Origin: Opisthorchis felineus
Lineage: Eukaryota > Platyhelminthes > Trematoda > Opisthorchiida > Opisthorchiidae
Assembly (NCBI GenBank): GCA_004794785.1
Contig: SJOL01005755.1
Span: forward strand, 281,661-345,660
Reading direction: 5' to 3'
Length of the DNA stretch: 64,000 nt
The position numbers were made by a program, and so were the translations under genes. A model generated the notes under the pieces. The model saw only the letters and a program-made list of their open reading frames with translations. It made no database searches and was not told the origin of the DNA. This document shows, piece after piece, positions 51,701 through 60,700 of this stretch. Position 1 is the stretch's first letter. Each line of letters starts with the position of its first letter.

Positions 51701-54700
51701 ATTTCGCCCTGCAGCGGTATTCAGTCTTCTCTTGGCTGACGGACTCATGTCACATCGGTGTCAGACATGTCGGAGGTTGGCAAATGACACAGACTTTGTT
51801 GGTTCGAGAAATTTTTTAGTCTGTCGTCATTCCACGGGGATTTATGCATCTACCCATACAAGTGAATTTACCTGCCACATAATTGCAGACATGAAGTTTG
51901 GGTCCGATCCCATCCATTGCAATATCACCTGAGATTTCGCAGGAGCAGGGCGCATGCCGAACCGGGCAGTAGAATTACTCATTCATTTGCACATCAATCT
52001 GGTTTTCACTGGAGACTCACTTGAATCCCAGCTGAATCTCTCGTTTATGGTATTCTTCAACTGAATGTTTTTCCCGAATACCGCCTCATGTATCAGTTAG
52101 GACGATATTCGAGATATCGCGGTATATTTTCATGAAGGAACCTACTTATAAGAATGTCGAAAATTCTTCGACAGCGCCTACCTTGTGAGCCCCAAGAAGG
52201 ACGAAATCGTGAGCTATCGGAAAGTTTTTGGCAACATTGTGAGTGGTTTCCTTCATGAACTACTCAGGTTGTTTAGAATGATTTGCATCACTGTTGCTGA
52301 AACAGTTCTGGCGCAATTATCATGTTTAGTACACATCGGAGAGGGATTCGTCAGAAGTGCGTATCCTTGATTGTGCTGATATCTGAACGCCGGACATCTG
52401 ACGTGCGAGGCGAGGCGAGTTCACTGGCGCACCCGAATTTTCACTTTCGAATAGACGAACGTGTTCACTTCCGAGCGATGGGTTGGTTTGCCCAACGCCT
52501 CAAACGACGACCACACAATATCTATTAATTGTGCCGACCGATCGATCCACCTGTCAGGAACTCCTAGTCATGTGACGCCAAGCATGTTTGGAAGTCTCTT
52601 GCATTTCGAAAGGATGTTGCACTCAATTATAGTGGAACCCGGGATAGGCTCAGGTCAGAGTCATTGACTAGGCTTCAAACGCAACATGAGTTTTTCGATT
52701 GTTACTTTCCAGACCCAGACAGTTAGGCGCTACCTAGACCGTTGTGCTTCGTTCAGGTTGCATCGCAGCTGTGCACCGAAGGGTTGCCAAGGCTGGATTG
52801 TTTAGCTTACATGATAGATTAGATTTTTGAATGCATAACTTGACCATGATTGGTAGGTTTACGGGCCACCACTATCGGCTGTTTTTACCTACTTCATTCT
52901 TTAACGATCGATTGCTTGAAATATCCTAGACATCAGTCAGTCTCTCTTATTTAGTTAACTACAAATTATTGAGTTCGTATCTGATGGACAAACTGTATAT
53001 AGTTCTGGATAGCCCTGCACGACTTTATCTTTCGGTAGTTCTGTTAAGTCGGAATTGCTTTTTTCGTAGTGAATACTGTTCAGGTTAACCATAACATAAC
53101 ACGAAATTCCGCATCACCTGATCGTGATTTCGTGAACGGATTTGGTGCTACGGCATCGAAGGGATTACAGGAGTCAAAATACGTGAACAAAAGTACAGCT
53201 AACTATATAAGCTATCCAAACGAACATGTTTGTATACCGTTGAGTGACAGTCACTCATCTTCCATTCTGTTGGATTCGGATCCCTCGACAGCTACCAGAT
53301 GCGTCGTATAAACCTAACCGATTTTACCTCAAGCTCCCTTACGTTTGCACTTTGGATACAATTTTCATCCTCATGGGTTCTCAGGAGCCCCATTGACCTT
53401 TCCTCATAATCACCAGTTTGATTACTCATGCTTCGTTGTACATTGTAACGAGCTGCTGGACAAAAATAACGCTCGGTTAAACATTTCCACCTCCAAGGGA
53501 AGTTCGCTGACTGCCGGTTACACTGCACAGTCTGGTTCCCCATCGTTCCAGTTCAGTCAGTGTGAATATGTACAGCGGCTGCCAAGTATTGCGAGCGTTG
53601 CAGATCGTGTACAACGTTATCTTCCAACGAGAGGAGACCGAAAAGACCGGGTGGACCCCAATTCCTACGCATTTTCCAGGTGGTCACCATATTTGGTGGA
53701 CCTTATTGAGGTGGGTTTTTTAACCTTCACCTGTGCATCACTTGTTTGTAGACTATCCTTTTTTGCCAAAAATAATAATATAGTAATGCTCTGGCTTACC
53801 ACCGAAGTATGCCCGATGGCTTTTCGACACTCATTGGATTCCATGGTTCAGGTGAGGATCGCCCTTTGTATCCGGATATGTATCAAGTAAACCACGCTAT
53901 GGGACTACTCATGTACATGTGACCGGGATTCTCAAACACACAGCTCGGTCGTTTTTTCAGCCGCTTTGCTAGAAAACTGGAATTTCGGGATTCTGTCGGA
54001 CGTGATCCGGCGACACTGTCACTACCGTTTTCACATCCAAGGCTTCTAATATCCTCCGACCACATCGTAATTCTTGTTCTTAAGAAAACTGGTTTTTCTT
54101 TTAGGCACATAAGCTACGGCAAATTGGAGCAAACTCTCGTTCCTCTTATGTGACTATTCTCTCTGAATTTATTTCTACAGGCCGATTGAAACCGTTCGCC
54201 GCTGTTACGTAGTTCATAGTCATTGAGCCGAGTTCCCATAAACTTGTTTGTCTGTGTTGAAAATAGTTCGCTGATGACTGCTGATGTGACAGTTTGATTT
54301 AACTAATCCACGGTGGTCCAGTACCCAAGGAACCTTGCACTGTAAACAGGTCTCAAGTTGTTGCGGATGGATATCCTGATATTTTTCAGTCGCGTCACGG
54401 TTTCCCGTTCGCTGTTTAGAATCGTTAATTTTGAAGCCTTTTGCATAAACAATGATAAGTTCAATACCAAGGTTTAAGCTGTTTTCCTGAGAGCTATGTA
54501 GATGTATTAGCGAAGATTTAATCGTATCGTAGGTCAAGGGATGGGAGATAGGCCACATAGAAGTTAGACAAGTGGCCAGACAGCGTATTTTTTGCTGTAT
54601 ATATATATAGTTCACATCTGTGGAACCGCTTTAAGATAACAGCTCAAATGAACTGGCCAAATCATTTTTTTGCGAAAATAACCGTACCATTAGAGACTTG

Positions 54701-57700
54701 CCGCACAATTTCTCTTGAATGACCTCATCATCATAAAGATAACCTTGTTTCTTGTTTCACACCAACACGTGTTACCATTCGTTAGTTTATTTGATCGACA
54801 TCCTACGTATCCTTTCGCAGATGGATCACTATTTGCACGTACATATCATGTGACAATGTACTCAACTGGTATATCACATGAAGCCACCACGCACTGCTGA
54901 TCATTTACGGCACTTTTGCTGAGAACCCGCATGGGGCGACCAAATGGCGCATCCTATCCGGATTCTAACAGCGAGTCTGGCCTATTTCGCGTGAGGACTG
55001 GGCATTCCAGTGTCGTTTGTATGGCGACCATACTATGAGAGTGCACAGATAATCTTGAAAACCCTATTGGCTTCAGTGAAGCGATCAACAAGCTGCCGTG
55101 GTAGATGGAATGGCGTCAACGAACTTTTTTATCGGTCTAGGAATAGAGTGGGTTGAATTTTGCTGGAACATCCTCCACAGCGTTTATTCACCTAAAACAA
55201 ATGGCACCAGATCGAACATTACCTTGTTCGGTAGTTGTCTTGTAGCCATAGAGGCTGAATCACTTATTTTGTGTTTGGCGTACAAATCAGTTAGTCCGTA
55301 ATGGGTGGATACACTGTAAACAACTGAAAATTCACTGCTGTGTACAAATATCTTCGGTTACGGTGTGTCCACCTGAGTTCCAGGCGAAATGCAGCAGACA
55401 ATCTGACCAGAATATCGTGTGCTGCAAGTGAAAAGAATGTACCCTCCAATTTTATGTACATTTCAGGAAGCAATAGAGGGAAAACTCAACAAGTCACATT
55501 ACACATTCCTAGTTGGAAGGAGTCCTATAGAGGCCGTGAATTCGGTGGCACCGACTGCGCTATCTCCGAAAGCTGCTATTGGTCCTTCGGCGCGGTTTCA
55601 AGCTGGTGGCCCTTCTGGTGGCAGGGGAACAGCATCGGATGTGTTATCCCCAAGTTCAGCTTTTGGAACCTTTTCGGACGCTGGCAAGAACAAATCGAAT
55701 CATTGTGGACCTCGCTTGATCGTGTGTATCGTTGGTGGAGTATGTTGGTCCGAGGTCAGGACTGCTTATCAAATGACTCAAAAGGTATTTCCAGTACTGA
55801 TGAAATGAATTTCAAGTAAATATTGGAATGTTCTTGTATTCAGTAAAAGCTTGCTCAAGTGATTTCTAGAAATTTCGGCACGAATTACCCAGGCGAACGG
55901 AGTGTCCGGAAAAAAGCGAGTCACTGCCTTCTAGTTGCGTGATCACGTGAAGTTTAAGAACGACTTAAGGCAGCCGTGACTCGCGATCGAGCAATTAGCT
56001 CGCCAAATCATTGAGTGTTTTCAGATGATCGGGCGAGGTTGGGTTAATTAACCACTTCTCAGACTAGGCGAACCCAACCCAATTCACTGCGACAGGTCAA
56101 CAATGCTCGAAAATACTTCACATGAAACGAAGAATTTTCTTCCGCGGAACTTAATATCTTAACCTTGATTTCATGTTCGGTTACACAATTCATCGACGAA
56201 CTCGATATGAAGTTTCATCAAATCTGTGCCTCGTTCCAGCGCCACTCTCGTTCACCGTCCTTTTTAGACAAACGAAAGGTATCGTTGCAGCGAGTGTGGA
56301 CTAAACACCAGTCGGATAATCGCTCAGAGATCTTACGGGCTTTTCGCGGTCCGACCGCATCGTCCGTGACTTATTTGCAGGACTGCGTTGCCTTTTTTGT
56401 TTTGTTACACTTCTCCCATACAGTAAGATTGACGTGCCGTTGATCTCAGGTTCAGTAGTCCTTTGCTTTTCTCCTCAAAGAATGACCTAGACGGTTTAAT
56501 TCGGCGTTGAGCATGTTCTTCTCGCAAAGGATATTATGTGCCAACACTTTCGGCTTTCTGAATTTAAAGTGCGGATACCCAATCAACGTAGTGGATTTTC
56601 CTAATTAAACACGGATACCTCAATAAAGTATTTGTTCAAATCAAATAGTAAGCAACTTCGTTTTTATAAGGTGTTTCGTTGTTTCTGAAGGTTGTCTGTT
56701 GGAAGTTCTAGAAACCGAACAGTTGTTTGGTGTTGTTATGGGTTGGTATCTCCTACATTCGCTCATGCGTGCTTCAAGTGGATGAAATACAACGAACAGC
56801 CGTCTGACTTCACCAAGGCTTTTTGAAATTTGTTATGCACTTAGCATTGATAGGTTCATATAATCGGTCCAAATAAATCGGCGCTGCACTGGAATCGGCC
56901 GCGAGTGTTGAGGAATCGGTCTGTGGGCTAACAACCTAGCACAGTCAATCGTTGCCATCAACGTCGCAACGGATGACAAAATCGTATGGAAAGCTCTCTC
57001 ACCACGAGTACCTACTAAATGAGGGTACCTGGCTAGTGGATAACACAAATGTTTCCTACGATTTTAGAAAAATAGGTAGGTAAATATGTTCAGATGGCTG
57101 AGCGGTTGCGGCGCGAGCTTACTGATCGGAAGGTTCGTGATCTGAACCCAACCCTGGCATTTCGGCTGCTCCTGTCTAGGTTTGGGCAACCTGGCAGTAT
57201 CTCAGCTCTCGTGCTTCCTTCGAGGTGCACGACAGCTCGGCACCGAAAGTGTCTTACAGCTGAACGAACGAAGTAACTATGTTCAACTGGTCTTAGTAAG
57301 GATGGGGACTGTCTTTTTTTGCAGAGCGAATAATTATGTAAATACCTCAAATTTTCGTCATCATGCATAGTGTAGAAAATACAATGTAACAAGCAAACCC
57401 GTATAAAGACCACCAATCTCGTCCATGGGCACCACCGGCATGGTAAAAGTTAGCAAAACTCCTTAAGGATGTCAATAACTTATAAACATTAAGTAGAATT
57501 ACACCTAAGACTATCATGTGGACCCAAACTCCTGTGTGATCTCAGTGTAAATATTTTCACTCGACCATGAGGGTTCTGTCAAGTATGCGACAACTGTAGT
57601 GTCAAGGCTGTCAAAATTTGTATATGTGCGATTCATGGTTGTACGTGGGCTGGGATACTGTCAGGGCGCCCACACCTAGACAGGAGGACGATTAGGGTCC

Positions 57701-60700
57701 TCAGCCAAAGCCTTTGGCTCAAAAGCCTAACCGCAAGGCAGCGGTGTTTGGCAGGAAATGCAAATGCATTACCAAGTTTACGGAACACGTCGCCATACAT
57801 GTCCCAACCCCCAACCTGGAGGGCCAGGAGACTGTGTTCGTCAGACCTCTAACCATTGACCAACCTGGTATGAGAGACTCTGTGAGTGTCGCGGGGACAC
57901 CCCCCAGTATAGCTCAATGGGTCGCTGAGGTGCGCAAACCGTCACACCACGGTAAGGTCCAGTCTCTTCGTGACAGAAGAGAGCCGTGTTAACTATACAC
58001 AAGCAATTTAAAGGTTTGATAGGTGATGACACTGATGCGCATGGTGTGACATTCTAGTTCAATTTTCTATCATACCGATCTCCGTTGACTGGAGTCATGG
58101 TTCTAAAATTTTACCTTACCCATTCCCAGAGTAATCAACCCTTGCAAAAACCACACTGTTTAACCCTTGAAGCTTCTTTCAACAAACTTCCTCCGCAGCA
58201 GAGATGAGCTGGCAAAAAAGACCACTTTCGGTCAGTCTTTTGGAGTGACCTTTTAAGAGGGGACAACTGTACAGTTGTATTCTTTTAAAGAGATAGTTCC
58301 TAATAGAGACGATTTCAGGTCATTTTTCTCGTGCAAAAAAATCATTCTGACTCTAAAGACCACCTCCAGAGACTCACCAAAGGCGATCTCTCACGACACT
58401 TGGTCTCTTCTAGGGGGTAGTGTCCTAGCACAAATAAATTGTCTGCCCCACAAGGTCGTCTTTACAGAAGGGGAAAATTGTAGTAGTTGTATTGCAGACG
58501 TTGTTCCTTCGCCATTCAAGGGTGGGGGGGGGGGCAATGTGCCTACCCGGAGTAAAAATACATAAAAGCCCCGTGCATGAAATCCATATCCTGGTCTTTG
58601 TTAGGAAAAATTACTCTTCTACTGGTAGTACACTGGCGGTCTCCCAAAGGGTGCCAATTTCAGGGCTTATCTCACCGAACCGGAATGAAGTGATTTTAAG
58701 TGGAGGATGGTCTTGCTCGGGAAGATTACTNTATATATATATATAGTTTTTTGGTGGTTTCGGAACCCCCGAAAGAATATAGCTCTCGAGACTTGGTTTT
58801 TTATGTTTGGAAGAATTTTACAGGGAACCGACGCGGCGAAGCTAGACGGTAAGGAAGTGAAAGATATGTGTCAACAAGAGTGAAAATTGGTGATCAAAAT
58901 CTTGATTTGAGTTGTCGTGTCCACATCATCCAGATAGCGATTACGCTACTACGTGTTTTCTTGACGTACTATGTCTGTAGGGCATGGTGTTTTGGATTGT
59001 ACGTAAAAAAATCAGAAGTGTGACACCGTTCGTTTCTAACGGACTTTTGTTGTCGAATTGCATCCGTTAGTGCATGCAGCCATAACATCTAGCCACTCGT
59101 GACTTGCAGGTAGATTTGATAGCGAAACCCGTTTGCCCTGAGTAGGTCTTCAAAAGACCTTTACGATGGCGCTATGTGCTATGATAATTGAAACTAGTCA
59201 ACAGCACTGTATCAATAAAAACCATAAAGATAAAACTCGTGTTCTGGAAGACGTCCCGAGTTCCTCAGTTGCACGATGAAACGGCGAACGCCATCCTAAT
59301 GCTAAAAAAATCAAACCCAACCTGTTGCGTTTTGAAAACTGCATTGACTGGTAGTTTTCGGTATGGTAGACGTGCGTCCTTCAAAATTTCCCAACTGAGT
59401 ATGTTAGACCCTTTCTGAAGTACCACCAACCTGATGTCCATGAGCTAGTATCTATCCACTTAACGAACTCGTCGTATTTACCGTTACATTTTTTGTACGG
59501 TGGGGCCGCCCAGGGAAAGTGTAGGTTTACGCCTCTATCCAAGTGGTCTTTCCTTGGGTCTCGTGCACTGAACCGTGTACCAAGAGGATTGCTGTCGTAT
59601 ACTCTTCAAGATAGTGGTCCCTTTTCGGGGGACTTCACTGCTGCAGGACGAAATCCTTACTGTTCATATCATGTAGATAAAATGAGGGGGATGATGAGAT
59701 GAAAGGTTTGAAGGCTACCGATTTCAAGGAAGAAAAACTGACCTTCTGCATGAACAATTTGCAACCTGTGGGTCTTCTAAATAATGTACAATAAACTGCA
59801 AGAGAGGATAACACAACCAACAGTAACAGCAACCTCTCCCTAAAAAAAGTACTCCCTTTTCATTGATTCCTCCCCAGGGAAGAGTACCTCTCAAAATTGA
59901 CTACTTTGGTTGTTCCCTCCTGGCGGGATCTTTAGAAAGAACCCTACTAGGTATATGGTATCCTTACAACCTTTACGCTTCTGAAGCCGAACATGCCATC
60001 ATTTTAGAAAGGTTTGGTAAACATACCAGCTGATACACGATTGGTTTGAGTGAACACGGAGGCTTGTTTCGTAGGTTTCTGTGATTCGTTGCTTCATATG
60101 GACTAACTTGTGAGTTAGGACCCTTTCCCATGTCACCCATACTGAATTCCTAGCTTTCTTCCTCACTTGTAACATTTCACGGCATTAATGCTACATCAGT
60201 TGTTGTTGCGATCAGTCAAACTGGGTGGAATTCCCACCTTCGTAGCAGTCAATGTTGGCGCGTTCGTCGGATGCCGCATTCAGGTTGGGTGTTTGGTTCG
60301 TACTCGGGTCCTGCTGCTCACTGGGACATTCGTTGGCGGTGTATACATATTTGTTTGACTGCTCACAACATTCCATGCCTGTTGAGCTACAGTACAGGAC
60401 CATGTCATCTTCCACTGGTGACAATCCCCGGGATCAATATCTGCTCGATTCTCACGTTCCTCTATGGATAGCATCGACCATGTCACTACCCTCAGGATAA
60501 GCCGTTTGCCTGTAGCCAAGTGCGTCCGTTTGCTCCGTTATGGTGGCTATATTCGCACCACAAAATGAGGACTGTTTTATCCATGCCGAATGTCTTCACC
60601 AACCCTGAGCAGTTGTCTGGTTCTGGCTAAGAGATTCACCTCGAGATCCACTTGAGATTTACACCCGAGTTTGAGTTTGCCTGTGTAGCTTCCGTACTGT

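Noticed and set aside
53345..53551. Long in-frame extension upstream of exon 12 as certain coding sequence
   Set aside because: It is open but not conserved, and acceptor choice cannot be settled by reading.
57714..57992. A 92-codon + strand open frame considered as an extra unc-18 exon
   Set aside because: Exons 13 and 14 already join in phase with family continuity, and this reading has no Munc18 similarity.
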